Source: Phoronis australis
Lineage: Eukaryota; Phoronida; Phoronidae
Direction of reading: 5' to 3'
DNA length: 56,907 nucleotides
Assembly (NCBI GenBank): GCA_002633005.1
Contig: NMRA01000372.1
Span: forward strand, 149,058-205,964
Shown: positions 19,429 to 32,933 of the stretch, in pieces
How the letters are laid out: each line of letters begins with the position of its first letter
How positions within the stretch are numbered: position 1 is the stretch's first letter
Position numbers and translations under genes: made by a program
The notes under the pieces: generated by a model
What the model saw: only the letters and a program-made list of their open reading frames with translations
Database searches by the model: none
What the model was told of the DNA's origin: nothing

Positions 19429-22095
19429 GTCCCTTCTACAATTATTTGAGAATAAGATTTTTGCCTAACTTATGTTGGACCAATCAAAGTAACCGTGACG
19501 GTTTCTTGTGGAGATTAATGGAAATTTCTGATCTCTGTGTGCTTAAAAATTGAATTAAGTTTATGTATCACGCTTCTATCGTGTCTATATGTTTCATTCA
19601 GACGTACTTTTTATACTCTTGACTGGCTTCTGGTTGACATTTCGTGCTGTGCTTGCGGAGCACCAACATGTTTTCACAGGTTTAGGTTACACGTGTATGT
19701 CAACTGTTGCCGCGCTGTAATGCACTGCGATTTTGCGGACCACTGCAACGGTGTGCGTTTATGGTACAAATATACTGCCATACTAATGAAACGTGTCGTG
19801 TCCTCATCTTCAACACAGCCAACAGGTAGTACACAGAGACTCCATTAAGTCACGTAACACACACACCCGCAGACACGTTCACACGTAAGGTGTTATTTTT
19901 TCACTTTTAATTGCAATTGCCTATTTAGGCCACTTTCTGAGCTCCACCTCGCGGTGCAGTTTGAAATTACGATTGTATATTCATATTATTATTATTGACG
20001 TTGCAACCAGACGTGCATTACAAAATTGAAAATGCCCCAAAATAACCTGATAACACAGGAGTAGTTGAACAGAATTTGACTTTTCAAAAGCTATCGTAGA
20101 AGTTACACAAGATGGTGATCCATATTCAAAATTTTGCTTGCACATTTTTCGTTACTAAACGTTATTCCTGGCACATGTAACAAATCAATACAATATTTGT
20201 GTCACTTGGTAAACTGACCATTGTTAATTTAAAAGGATACTAAACCCTGTTTTGATAATTTCAAGCAAATCTCGTTCTGCCTCTTGTTAATGCACCAGTG
20301 ACGTCAATCTTGAACGATGAATCAACTGAAAACGCATTCTCCCTTTGTCACAGATTGGATATTATGGTTCGTGGTGGGAGGTCATTTGCCACAGTTGCCG
20401 TTAATTCCCTAAAAGCGTAGGTCACGCTTCCCCGTTTAGCAGACTTTGATAGGAGTTTTCAAACTTTCTTCCACACTTTCGAAGGTTGTCGGGGATTAAA
20501 GAGCATTATTTGTGCTAGTGAGAAAACTGAGTTGTTACCAATATATTTGACAATCGAAATTGCTGTTTTCATATCTGATTACGAATATTGTTGTTGCTAC
20601 CCTTACAAGCTAGTACAAAGTGAACGATTATCTACAAAACAGCATAGTAGTTTTCAAAAAAATTTGACGAATTTTGTTGAAAATCGTCTGACTTCACCCA
20701 CAATACGAGTTCAATTTTGATAAAAAAGAGAAAAAATCCGAAAATTATCCTCGAATTTTGTCAAGAGAAGAAAAGTAATTACGTGCGGATGAAAATGATC
20801 GTATCTAAGTTGATGCATTTAGTTTATTTTAGTTATTCTGAAAGTCTGTGACGTTTTATAAGACATAAAGTATACTACACGTGAATGTCCTGTTACAAAA
20901 TTAATTAGAGCGTTGAATCATAACTCTTCTTTAATGCCATGTGCTGGCCATATCAGAGGACTAGCGCGTCTGCACGAAAAACGAAAATCCCGGTTTTGTG
21001 TATTGGTCAGGACAGAGATCTTTCTAGAGGCAGCTATAGGTCACGTGATGAGACATACATGTACATGCATGAGGTGTAAAAGCATTTCTAATACAATATA
21101 CCGAAGTTACAGCGCCAATACATTTCCGTTTTTACCTTACCACTGACGAAGAGTGAGTCGCTGACACGGAGTTAACTCGACTGTCAATGAATTGCGTACC
21201 GTTTGTAGGCTTACTTGTCCATGCATCTTCTTATACGGACGCGTTTTCATTTATCTCCGTGCGTACTACCAGGATATTCAGAGCCGCGAATGAACAAGTT
21301 GATCCGCACTGCAATTAATCTGAACGCTTGGATGATTTGGTTGGTTAACACCAAAATTGTGAATTCGAAGATGGCATACGTTGCCTGTGGTCGGAGTTTC
21401 CAGCAATTTCAGCAGCCATTCAGGATCGGACAGGTGACGTGCGTGTGGTTATCATTTAAACCCCAAAGCGCTTTGGTTTAAAATTAACATCGGCAATTAA
21501 ACAGTTGCGAAACGCCCCCTATTGAAAAAAGTGAAAGACCAACAACATGTATGTCTCCCATTTAAACGGGTAGGAGCCTAGAAAAATACCTAAACTAGAC
21601 TTCGTAACTTAATATCTCAGAATTGGCTGATCTTATTAGCATAAAACTTTACTATGTTTCGTGCACTGTTCAAGAATTAATTTTGAAATTCATGTGTTCG
21701 CTAAGTTTGCACGAGAATGGGCTACCAACAAGAGGCCTTTGATGATTTTGATAAAAACCCCCAACAAGTTGCGTAAAACGAGCTTGACGGATATTTTAGA
21801 AAATTGTATCAGTGTTTTTGAGATTTTTATTATTTTGAACATTCCAGAATATCCGGCGAAAGTGTATTGTTATGACCATACTTTTCTTTTTAACGAAACT
21901 CACCGTAGAAAGATTTGGCCATGTGAAACAGTAATGACAGATTGGTACGAAGTTAACAAACACAAATTTCTCATGTCTTCTGCTTTCAGAAAATAAATAC
22001 GTTTAGTGAGCTAAAATGTGTGTAGATATTTGGCTTCAGGACGTGACTACAGTCTGAAAACTGACTGCACTGTGATTATCTTTGCACTACGCTAC
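19429..22095. other. Intergenic stretch
   Basis: No gene is recognised. It contains a dispersed repeat (20226-20480) and a palindrome around CAAAGCGCTTTG (21463-21474, flanked by TTTAAACC and GGTTTAAA). The 111-codon frame 21661-21996 is unassigned. Confidence 0.4.
20226..20480 (+). repeat. Dispersed repeat, inverted relative at 26.6-26.9 kb
   Basis: Segments such as AGCGTAGGTCACGCTTCCCC..TTTAGCAGACTTTGATAGGAGTTTTCAAA match the reverse complement of 26700-26800 with scattered changes. The left end (AAAGGATACTAAACCC) is also echoed at 26603. It is probably a MITE family. Confidence 0.55.
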
Positions 22096-22258
22096 CAGGG
22101 GCGGATCCAGGATTTTGAGTTAGGGGAGGAGGCCAGAGCCTCTTAGCCAGGATTTTGCCCGTTAAACATTCGCACCCCTGAACTGCCAAACGGAATCCGA
22201 GTGAATTTTCGAGGTCGGGGGCGTACCCGCTTGCCCCCCTCCCTTTTATCCACCACTG
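22096..22258 (+). mobile_element. Short hAT5-like MITE
   Basis: 163 bp beginning CAGGGGCGGATCCAGG and ending TTATCCACCACTG, flanked by the 5-bp duplication GCTAC (22091-22095, 22259-22263). The termini match those of the two larger copies in this window. Confidence 0.75.
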
Positions 22259-22263
22259 GCTAC

Positions 22264-24399
22264 GCCTATTGCGTTTTCCTGGTAGCGAGAAAGCAGCAGT
22301 GCCCTGTGTGTCGCTTACTGTTCGCCAGTTCATGGACTACATGTACACGAAGTCTGCCTTTGTACACCTACATCTATTCCAAAGATTCTGAGTTTAACAC
22401 AATATACCTTCTTTAGTTTTGAGTTTGTAGGTGTCACATACTTTTATGTGTATGCATGAAGTCGAGTATTGATTTTTCGCGCCAAGTTGTCCTTCCCGTC
22501 AACTTCTGACGAAGGAGTTTATTGTGCGCACATTACGGCGCCGAAAGCATATACTGCCGGGGGACAGGAGCGGGTAACTACGAAGATGCCTCGTTTTGAA
22601 ATCGAATCCCCAGTGTAGAGCTCTTAGGTTTGTTCAGTTAAAAGCGTTTGGTAAACAACACTAATCTCGGTTTCAGCTTGAAAGTCTGGTAAAATTATTA
22701 GTCAAACAGCAGTAGAACAAATGACCTCAAAGGTCACCGGCGTTGTAGCTCATCTGACATGAGAAAGCCAGGGAGGTCTAACACCGTTAATCTCTCCCAG
22801 AACATGTTGTACAAGACATATGTAACGCTGAATTGTTCGTGCACTTGTGTACAACGCGCCACTTCCCTGTTCCTTTATTAGAACTTTACGTTTAGATGAA
22901 CGGTCAATACAATTTATAAGCGGATTTCGCTGATGGATAAGTGCGAATTGTTCAGACGAGGATCATCATAGAGGTACTGAATGCGAGCGGAGAATATATA
23001 TCAGCTAATGCAAGGAATTTTCTAACGGAAGGTCCAATCTGTGAATTAGAGCATTTAAATCACGTGTGCCGACCGCTGCGCAGTGGTAAGTTAACTTTCT
23101 TTATGTTCAACGGTGGAGTTTCATTGCTGTAATTTGTATCGTATTCGCTGCTAACGCACCCAGTATTAAGTGGGGGACCGTGAGGTTGCATGACCCCAAT
23201 AAATTGAAATCGGGTGACTGGAAAACCTTCTTGGCCGGGCAGGGGTACCCGAGAAAAATTAGACACGATAATACAGGGATGTACACCACATCCTATACAA
23301 GGGAATTAAAAACTATTTAAACAACGACTGTCAGCTACCTGTGCTGGGCACGATTTTTGCAGGAGGATATTTATTGTTGGTGGGCCCCAGTGTTTAAGTG
23401 TTGTAAAGAATGAGTCGTCGACAAAGCGAAATCCTCATAAGTAATTTCAGTTGAAAACTATCCGAGAACATTTTTAAGCACAACTTTTCTAGAACAAATT
23501 GATTCAGACTATGTATATTCCTGGGTTCCATTTAAATGATGATAATATTAAATAAAGATTCCTTTTGCGATCGAAAAGGCGTACCTTGAGGTAGTCAAGG
23601 TACATTATACAACCGTCTGGTCCGGTATTTCTCACGGACTTGACTAGTCATCACCAGGTGCGCCCTCTTTCGTTTTAGAATATAAGAATGAAAACAAGGG
23701 GATTCCCTATTGTCGGAAGGTATCCCGTAGCATATCCTAGTACACCGGAGGGATATCAAATCCGTGATTTCTGTTCAGACTCGTCTCTGGACTCGAATGT
23801 CAATAGTCCCCCGTATCCTACGCTTCTACTTCTCTGGTTGAAACCGTGGCCTTGATCAGAAACATAGTGATCGATGTACATCCCTTGGCTGGCATGTTCT
23901 TGAATAGCAGTAACGGGTCTGAGGTTGGGACGGCGATGGTCCTTAACTGTGGTCGATAACCATACTTGTATTCGTAGAGTACAGCACACTTCTTGATGGG
24001 GGGGGGGGTGACACATCTTTCACTAATGGGTCCGTCCAGTGAGTCTTCGACACCTTGAATAAGTTATTTCACCTCGGTGCAAAAAATGCCGTTCTAATCC
24101 CGAACCCCCTCGCCACGGGTCGGTGCCATGCATCCTCAGTCTAATGACATTTTTGCATCCGCGGCTGTGTCTCCTAAGCCTTGAAAGATCTTTTGGGAAC
24201 TTGGCAAGTATCTTCCTACTAACTTTGACAAATGATGGACGGACCCGACTATCAAATGGGACTATGTTTCACGTTTGCTTTTCTCTGTTTTAAGTTCCTT
24301 GGCGCATTTTCATAAAATATGGTAAATAGTTTTCTCTTAAGGAGAGCACGATGTGTTCTCAACATTCCTGACGGAGTCGACGTATTCTGCGCCATCCAC
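22264..24399. other. Intergenic stretch
   Basis: No gene is recognised. Open frames at 22941-23132 (+) and 23756-24016 (-) are unassigned. A poly-G run lies at about 23998-24008. Confidence 0.4.
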
Positions 24400-24480
24400 G
24401 TCATCATCTTCATCATTATCATCACCGTCATCACCCTTGTAATCAGCAACATCAATGTCGTCATCATCGTCAGCAAGAAT
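24400..24480 (+). repeat. Imperfect (ATC)n/(CAT)n simple repeat
   Basis: Low-complexity tract of CATCATCTTCATCATTATCATC type. The Met/Thr- and Ile/Val-rich frames over it are artefacts. Confidence 0.8.
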
Positions 24481-24727
24481 ATTATTGCTATCGTTAGTTA
24501 TTACAGCACTCTAATATCACTCGGTTTTGTTTAAACGCTTCTCGTAATATCTTGCATACGGCGAGGGCACCTACAAAGGCGTTACTGCGAAACACTGTCA
24601 ATGTAATCATAACCGATCAGTATCCCTCCGCAGAGAATGCTTTGGAAGCCTATAAGACATAATTACATCGACATGGCAATTTGAGGTCTCTCAGAGAAGT
24701 CTTATTGGAACAGCTACTACCAATTAT

Positions 24728-24936
24728 ACTGTGTAAAAACTGTGTTTAAACATAAATGTGCCATATGTAACTCGGTTAACTGTGGTTCAAAATTAAGACG
24801 ATCGCTTGCATCAAAACTTGGGGAAAACATTCTCACTGTGTAAAAACTGTGTTTAAACATAAATGTGCCATATGTAACTCGGTTAACTGTGGTTTAAAAT
24901 TAACGCGATCGCTTGCATCAAAACTTGTGGGAAATA
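24728..24936 (+). repeat. 107-bp tandem duplication
   Basis: Two adjacent units (24728-24834, 24835-24936) begin ACTGTGTAAAAACTGTG and differ at only a few positions, indicating a recent local duplication. Confidence 0.9.
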
Positions 24937-25824
24937 TCCAAGAGACCGAAATACATGCAAAATCAACAAGTGAGTGAATTTATGTTTTACATGCATACAT
25001 ATATGTACATGCGCGTGGAGTCAGAAATCAATTTAAAACAACCTTTATTCAATTCTAGCCAACTTGATCGTTTACATGTTCTCATAACTTGAATGTTCAA
25101 ATTTGCGTCGTGCACGTACAAACTGTGCATTACAAGCAAAAGCCATCGAATGTACATTTACATCAATACTTGTTTGTTCGGTGTCGTTGCTAAGAAACCT
25201 CACAGCAGCGTATTACGAACCTCGCAGTGGGGAATACAGAACACCCTTTTAGACCATGTCGTTTTCCTTTATAAATGGAGGTTTCACTTGCAAGATATCT
25301 GCAGTGTTCAATTCTCGATGGTGAGTCAGCTGCAGCTGGCTTCATGACAACCCTAGATTGCAACCAATTCGTGGTCAAACATTTGGAGGGAATTTGCTTT
25401 CAGAGCCTGATGTTTTCTATGTTGGGCATTGGCAAAAATATTGGTTTTGGTGTCCGGTTTTTAGGGGGTAAGAGCAAAATTTTGTTTCATTGATCACGAG
25501 TGGTGTTTTGTGGTGAAATAGGGTACGATTTTCCATTCACTGCATGCCGCTTTTTACATATTGGAGAAAGTTGGGACTTCTGTTCTCGCGCTAAAGTGGT
25601 ATCCTATGGAGAGTGTGCAGACTCACTAGGTGGCGCTAATACACGGTCAAACGTACTTCAGCCTCGGTACTTCAGAGGTCGTAAGGGTAAGTACACAGAT
25701 TGTATTTATGGAGCACATTTGAGTGGAATCTATTTGAGGGGAATATTCTGGTTGAATAGTCCTCAAAAAGCAAAATTAATCCAACTGCGTACTCATGTCT
25801 CCACACCGGTTGCTATAATACGCC

Positions 25825-25916
25825 TAATACCTGTAATACATATTTAGATCGGCGATACCTGTACTACATACATGTAGATCAGTGATACCTGTAAAACATA
25901 TTTAGATCAGCGATAC
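25825..25916 (+). repeat. Short tandem repeat, ~29-bp unit, three copies
   Basis: GATACCTGTA..ACATATTTAGATC recurs at about 25825, 25854 and 25884 with small changes. Confidence 0.8.
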
Positions 25917-26599
25917 AAGCCTACTTGAGAAATAATATGACAGAGGGGCCACAATGTAGAAACAAGTCACTCAATTATGGGTCCAAATAAGCACCCTGGA
26001 CGGTGCATACGGAAAAAGAAGTAGTCCGAGGGAAAAGAATTTTATTCATGATGCATGATCATGAGAATACTGATGAGGTGTGTGAAAAAACGAGAGTGGG
26101 TTAACCTCGTCGCATCTCTTTTGTTGAAATGGTCCGGCGTAATGCGAATACTGATGAAAACAACTTATTTAAAATGCATGCGCATTGTTCTTTAGTCACG
26201 ATATCCTGTTTTCAAAATAAACAAAATTTTCATGTTCATGAGTTTTATTCTATTGTAAACCTCCAAACTCATACGACTAAAAATCCCTTTATGACTGCAA
26301 GGATCCCTTTGTGTTCATCATACTTGACGACGTTGCCATTAGTTACATGTGAGACCCATCCCATTACTTTACTGACAAATTAAGAGTCACAGCAACACCG
26401 TTTTCATTGTGGATGACCATGTAAACGTTTCACTTATTTTTCTTTGGTTGGAACGGGTCATCGATTTTCTCACAGAAGAAAATTTAGAATTCTCATCAGC
26501 AGATGATTAGTTAACTTTTGTTTGCTGTACACGTAATTTTTTCTGTTGGCTACGCATATACAGTAACTCGTGATCGTGAAGAACAAACGACGACGCTCA

Positions 26600-26875
26600 T
26601 TTAAACGGATACCAAACCCGGTTTAGGCCTTAATTCACAGACACTAAACCGACTTTCCTATCCAGTTCTCTGAAACAACGTCAACAACCCCCAAACGTCT
26701 TGAGGAGAATTTGAAAACTCCTTTCAAAGTCTGCTAAACGGGCAAGCTTGACCTAAGCTTTTAGCGAATTACACGGCAACTGTGGGAAAAGACCACCCAA
26801 CATGGAGTATGAGATTTTAGTTGGTTCGCGCTTTCAGCTTTCATGATTGACGTCTAGTTTGAAATTGCTTTAAAA
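26600..26875 (-). repeat. Dispersed repeat, inverted copy of 20226-20480
   Basis: The reverse complement shows the same order of blocks as the copy near 20.3 kb: GACGTCAATC..GAAA, then AGCTTAGGTCAAGCTTGCCC, then CAGACTTTGAAAGGAG. Confidence 0.55.
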
Positions 26876-29800
26876 ATGACCTCCCTTCGCATGAGATGCT
26901 ATCGAAAATAAGACTTTTGTGATTTTCATGAAAAAATTGCGTGAAATAAAAGCAAAAAAGATATTTTAGAAAACTCTAAATGCGTTTTGGAGACATCATA
27001 TTGAGCACTTACATCAAATAAAACTTATTAATATTATTGATATCGTTGTTTTGTTATCTACATGTATGTACCTTTGCTTTTTACAAAATTTCTTTAAAAC
27101 GGCATTGCCACGTGACCCAATTTACAGTAGAATAGTAAAAGGTCAACAATGAACTTTTACAAGCTATTTACTTTTAGAAATACATTCTTCTACTGATTTA
27201 GAATATATAATTTTATAGATATTTGGCTAAATCCGCAGACCCGTCAATGAGATCACGTGACCTTTATCAGTGTTGCTTCCCAGTACAGCTGTTGCATTCG
27301 TCAGTTGAGTTTGCAAACATGGGAAACACCGGGCAGTTTGTAGTCGGAACTCATGTGAAAGAGCTTGGTCGTAACCCGCAATGCATTTAACATGGCGTTG
27401 GTGCCAGGTCTGTAGGAATGGGACCTCAACCACCTTTGTAATCCGAGACTCGACGACTTCAAAACAGAATGGATAATAACGAGTCAATCCCGTATATAAT
27501 GGTTATATTTGTATATTTGCGAATCGAGTCGAGAGTAAAATATGACGGTTAAGAGCTCAGTTCTTCGTCGGTCAAGAAGTAAGCCATTTTTCGATTTTTG
27601 ACGGAGCGCACACCGACCATTGCACTTTTTCAACACTTGGACGTTTGATTTCGTTCGTACAGCCATTTGATTCGATTTTAAGTTTGATACGTGGCTCTGG
27701 TGATGTTCCCTTGGTGGACCCACCAATGATTACTTATGCTTATACATGTATATATGTATTTCCTTCGATCCATTTCACTCAACCGTAAACACGCAAACTC
27801 GTAGGCGTTGTACACGTTATAATTCTATGCAAACGACCATTTGATGATAGGTTTGCAAGACTATATGCCGACAGATAATAGTTTACACTAAACTCCGCTT
27901 ACTCAATACCAGGTCGGCTAAATTATACCTGCATTGCGAATCAATTTTGCGCAATCACGAACTATTATGCTGAATATGTATAGATACTGTTGCCAGGGAG
28001 ACGTCGGTGTCACGGTCTCTACAGCTGCCGTGAGGTATTTTCGTAGTCTCGAGTGCATGCATGATTTACGAACGTGTATGTTAGGAGCGTACTATTCTGA
28101 CGGTTGAAACATTGCCATTGAATGAAAAGTGTCAACGGCCGTACTCAGTGGACCCTGAGTTGCATACAACATTCTGCAGGTAGTTTTACTTGTACTTTGC
28201 AATCAAGTCTACATTTTTCTCGCAAGGCTACTTATTAAGTATTGATTATTCATTACCCAAAAAGTTACTACGTAAAGCTGCAGTTGGTCGCCCGTAAAAT
28301 CGGTCTCATAACATTCCTTATCGTGATGGTATTCTATTTCCAATGCCGACTCGAGTTACAGGCGATGAACCACTTTCGAATTTGAAATCTCGGGTTAGGA
28401 AACCCCGAGAAACTCTGAAGTGTTGTCTTGAACCGCTTATATAGAATCCTATCAAGCGGGTATGAGAAAACACGAAACCGAATTTAAATGGTGAGAGTAG
28501 AAGGCCCTAATTCGATATTCGTTTTTAGTCAATTAAGGACGAAGAAATGCATCTTAGAAGATGTACATTTTCTGTTAACAAATTTTGGAATCAAGCAGTC
28601 ATACATGACTTGTTGATGGGTATAGGACATTAGCCACTCACGAAATAAGGAAACCCGTGGCTCCAAGGCAACGAATGAGGCAATCAAGTTTTTTTGAGCC
28701 ACTGTGGAAGTTCATGAACATGGGCAACGGCTACGTTAGTTGGGATTTTTTGAGTTTTGCACTGCGAGTGAAGGCTATGATTGGCATTTGCTCGACTTAA
28801 GTTGAGCAGGTTCTGAGGGGTAGAATGATAACAGTGGTTGTTGGCTCTTTGCTCTTTGCCCCGTGTTTGCATGCTCAGTCATGTCGCGGCTTTCATGCGA
28901 TTTCCACGATCTGGAAGGTTTTGCAGTTTGTAGCCACTGCCTGTAAATCCAGAGTAATCGCGAACGAGTTGTGGATTCCGAGTGAAAAACACCGGCGGGT
29001 GCACTTGCTGTGAGTCGTGAAATATGGACGAGTTTACTTTGAAATGGGTTTTATTTGAATTTTTGAAAGATCTGTTAAGTATTTGGCCACACCTGTTGGG
29101 CCGTGTTTTATAAGCCCAAAGTCATCAACAAAAAACTGTTGAACGTTGTGACAGGTGGCAGCTCTCAGTTATCGTATTTGTTCCTAATTGCATTGCCAAA
29201 GTCAAGTAAATTCATGCGGTCTAACGACACTGTCAGGTGTCATCTAGCGGCTAAAAGGTATGATTTTGCTACGGGGACATTTTAAAGTGAAACAGTGATG
29301 TTAGGGGTTTTTGCTGGTTTAAACTCCCGTAAGGATATCTATGCGGGGGCACGATGCTGCTTTTTTGGGATTTTCTGCCAAACAGCGCCCAGTGCTACAA
29401 ATCTTTTCTCTCAAAGTTTTGAGTCAATTTCAATGGATAACTTAACATTCTTTCCAGAATTTTGTTCAATGGATCACTGCGTCTCCGACATTCGTAAACA
29501 CTCAAAACGGTTATACAGTGTGGATGAGTATTTTCGTGTTTAGCCAGGTGCGGTCGGATTCAGTTATTATTACAGAATTATGAATGTTAGGAGTATCGGT
29601 GGTAGCCACTGGCCTTATAAAGCCATAAATTTACAACTTTACAATGGCAATCACGGCCATTAAATACACGCACAGTAATAGTGCGTATGTGATATAGAGA
29701 TAAATAAATTAGCAATTAAACCTCTTGCAATAAACGTTTTTTTACTTTCATTGCCAAAAATATACTTTGCCTCCTGATTTAAGACTAAGGTTTTATTTGA

Positions 29801-31324
29801 TCACAGAACAGTGTTCCTCTGTTCAGGACTACAATCTTCCCTAAAAGATTTCGGTAATATTCATTGCCTAAGGCTTTGCATCATTTCACAACAATAGAGA
29901 AAACGGAACTCGTCTTCCATCTCACTGTTTAGACACAATTCACAATATCTGTGTTCGCTCAGAACAGCTGATCCCTACCCTTTCTGCCATTGAACCTGGT
30001 GTTCCAACGTACATGTACATGCATATGTACGGAATTGAGACAGTGTTATTATGCAGGATTTTTGATGTTAATCACGTCTAGATAATTTTAGAAAACTAAG
30101 CCATTCTTTATCACTTTGTATAGGGAGATCTTTGAATAGTATTCGACTGTTTCCCACGTATCATACTCAGCTAAGTTAAACAGTCTTTCTTTCGTATTGC
30201 TTTAAAATTTCACCTGATTTGTGATTAATTGGTTTGTCAACTCTTCTCGAAAATTCAGTTTTTCTAAAAGTATTTTCGCTTTCAATGCTCAACTGTCTAT
30301 ATCTCGTTCTGCTAGCTCGTATTGTTTATCATACACTTTTGTCATTCAGTGTATACCTATATGGATCAACATTATTTAATTTGAGCCACTATTTAACTTA
30401 CAAATCTTAAACTGGCTCCGTCAAACTCTGCTTGTACTGCAGTGGCTGAAGTACACTGGAACGAACAAATTTGTGATGAAGAATTTTGTGGGAAGAAACT
30501 AATGTAAGTCCATACGTTCTATCAGTTCTAGTCACACAGGGGTCCCGAGTTATCCGAATCAGTTTTCTCCCCTGAATAACTGGCAACAAACTGGTTCTCA
30601 AAATCCTGGACCCCTGCACGTGACTATTGACCGTTCTTTGATATGTGCTTATGTTCATATGCCAACGACCGCTGGTAGATCGTAACATATCGACATTTTT
30701 TTAACGCTCAAGACCCGTATTCCCGGCCTTAAGATGGAATAATTCATTACCATAGGCTTTCCAGTTCGCTATATATGCAGTTCAACACAAAAAACGAATT
30801 TCAATGAAAACTAGTTGAGTCAAAACTCATTCCCAACCGACTCTCTGTTAACGCGACATCGATTTAAGGGGGTTTGACGTAGAATTAATTTATCGTTGCA
30901 TTTTTTGATTTTCATGTTTTTATTTAGTCTTTCCCTATAACTATGAATTTGCAAAACAATGCGAGTTACCGAATTAGTTTCTCCGTTATAAGCGCCTAAC
31001 ACCAAAGGCCCCACCTGCAAGAATGTAAAGTTTACATATTACCGAAAAGCCACGTCTAAATTAACAATCGAAATCTTTTTGAAAACGGATTATTTTTTGT
31101 TGTGCCATATCAGTTTTATGTTTTAACGACTTCACATTTTCCGGGTTACTGATTTTCCTACGTCGGCGTAAGTCTGTAGATTAAACCATTTTTCTGGGTT
31201 TTGGTACCTCGGTGTTCTGGCTTCTACCGATATTTTCCTTTTACGTTGTTTTATTTTCATGTCCTTAATACTTCCATGAAATAAGAATGCGAACTAAGTT
31301 GGCCTTCTCATAAACGCGTCTATT

Positions 31325-31565
31325 TCGTGCTCGGGGGGCTCAAACGAGCACCCCATTTGACGAAGGGGGCAAAAAGGTCCGGATCAGGGAAACAAAAACT
31401 CCTAGAAAGTATAAAACGAGACGAAAGTCCACTAAAAAGGCAGGAACTATCAAAAATCGGCGAACGCACAATTCATAGCTCTGAACTTACTCCGTGAATT
31501 TTCGTAAAAGGTCCACAGCCCTCAAAAATTCGAGCCTCCCAATTTTTTAAGCTGGGTGCGCGGAT
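31325..31565 (-). repeat. Dispersed repeat related to the MITE at 40.9 kb
   Basis: The right end (ctgggtgcgcgg), the CTCGAATTTTTGA block and the AAAAAGGTCC block match the element at 40939-41136 in reverse orientation. The left end is a GGGGGGCTC..GAGC tract. Confidence 0.5.
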
Positions 31566-32804
31566 GTATTTCAAGATCATGATGGCCACTAGATGGCGAT
31601 TGACATTTTTGTTGTTGATGAGAACAGTCAGTCTAATGTAAGAAGATTCTTTTTTAACACATTCATTAATATGGCGTCATTAATAGCGCGCACTATTATC
31701 AGACGCCAAAATGACAAAAAACAACGCAAATCGAACATTGTTAAAATTAAATAATCTTTCATTTAAAATAAAAACATGTTCAAATATTTTATTATTTAAG
31801 GTAATCAACGTCTTAAAACGACAGCTTTGGGTTTTTTGTCAACAAACTGTGTAGAACCTCTTTAAGACCCAAATGCATGCTAGTAGGCTACTCGGCGAAA
31901 TGTCTCTGTTTTTATTGATATCGTTCGACTATTGAGAATCATTCTTTGAATCCTGCACTGCTAAAATTGACGAAAATGCAACCTTAACTCGTTCACTAAC
32001 TAATCTTAAACGAACGGCTCGCACCGTCGTTCGTTTTTCCTTCCTTTTCGTTCACTTATGAAATGAACTTTACCATGTGCTGCTCATCAGCAAGGCAACT
32101 TGTTGGTTATCGCTGACTAATAAATCTAATTTAGACCAAACAGACCCGGAGGAGTTTGTATAAGTTTTGGCGATAGAGTAGGGCTGGGACAGGAGAATTG
32201 GTCGGGATTGTATTTTCTAGAAAATAACACAGCAGTACATTTCGCGGGTGGTGTTTTGCTTCGAGATTTCGCCTAGTAGTAATCCATAAGCAAAACGCTC
32301 CCGGGCAGCCTGGAGAGAGTTGAGGACTCCCCCCGGAGTGCTGAGATATGTGTAGGCATACATTGTACAGTAAATGGTTAACATCTGCTCAGCCATTCAC
32401 TAGATATTTCACTGATGTGTGGACATGCCATGTAGCTCTTCATCCATCCGCTCTTACTAGCGTATGGTCAAAACGCGCCAACCCGCCGAATCGACATTGG
32501 GTTCATAGGCAGGCTGTGTGTGGTTGGATTGTAAAACAAAGCCACAAAATCAGAGGAACTTTAGAAAACAGGATCTACTATATATGTGGTACATGTAGGT
32601 AAGGAAATGCCAATAGGCAAATAGTGGATGAAAATGTAGTCATAGTTACAAGTTAGAAGAGAAATATGTGCGCTCTAATATGTGGAAAGTTATGAATTAT
32701 TCAATTTTTTGGAAGCTGTAGTATTCAGTGTTGATAATGTGAGCGGTAAATTTTGCGATTCTCCGAAAATGCTTTTAGCCGCTGGATTGTACGTCTTGGG
32801 TACA
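31566..32804. other. Intergenic stretch
   Basis: I see no gene or clear element. Confidence 0.4.
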
Positions 32805-32811
32805 GGTTAAT

Positions 32812-32933
32812 TAGGGTTATGGTTAGGGTCGGGGCTGGGGTAAGGGTTACGGTTAAGTGTTGGGTTGGGGTTAGGGTTAGGGTCGGGGTTAGGGTTAGGG
32901 TTAGGATTGGGGTTAAGGTTAGGCAACTGAGAT
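32812..32933 (+). repeat. Interstitial telomere-like (TTAGGG)n tract, degenerate
   Basis: About 120 bp of GGTTAGGGT/GGGGTT-type units with many variants (GGTCGGGG, GGTTAAG). The frames of Val-Arg-Val and Asn-Pro-Asn-Pro across it are artefacts. Confidence 0.85.

Larger units (their letters stand above)
24937..31319. other. Intergenic stretch without recognised genes
   Basis: It contains a small tandem repeat (25825-25916) and a dispersed repeat (26600-26875). The frame 28825-29013 starts with an ATG and a hydrophobic run (MITVVVGSLLFAPCLHAQS) that would pass as a signal peptide, but no downstream domain or splice partner is visible. I do not call it. Confidence 0.4.

Noticed and set aside
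19341-19553. Cys-Val repeat protein
   Set aside because: It is the translation of a (GT)n microsatellite.
21125-21165. Hammerhead from CTGACGAAGAGTGAG
   Set aside because: Stem II does not close and no GAAA follows.
24252-24534. Met/Thr-rich and Ile/Val-rich proteins
   Set aside because: They arise from the (ATC)n simple repeat.
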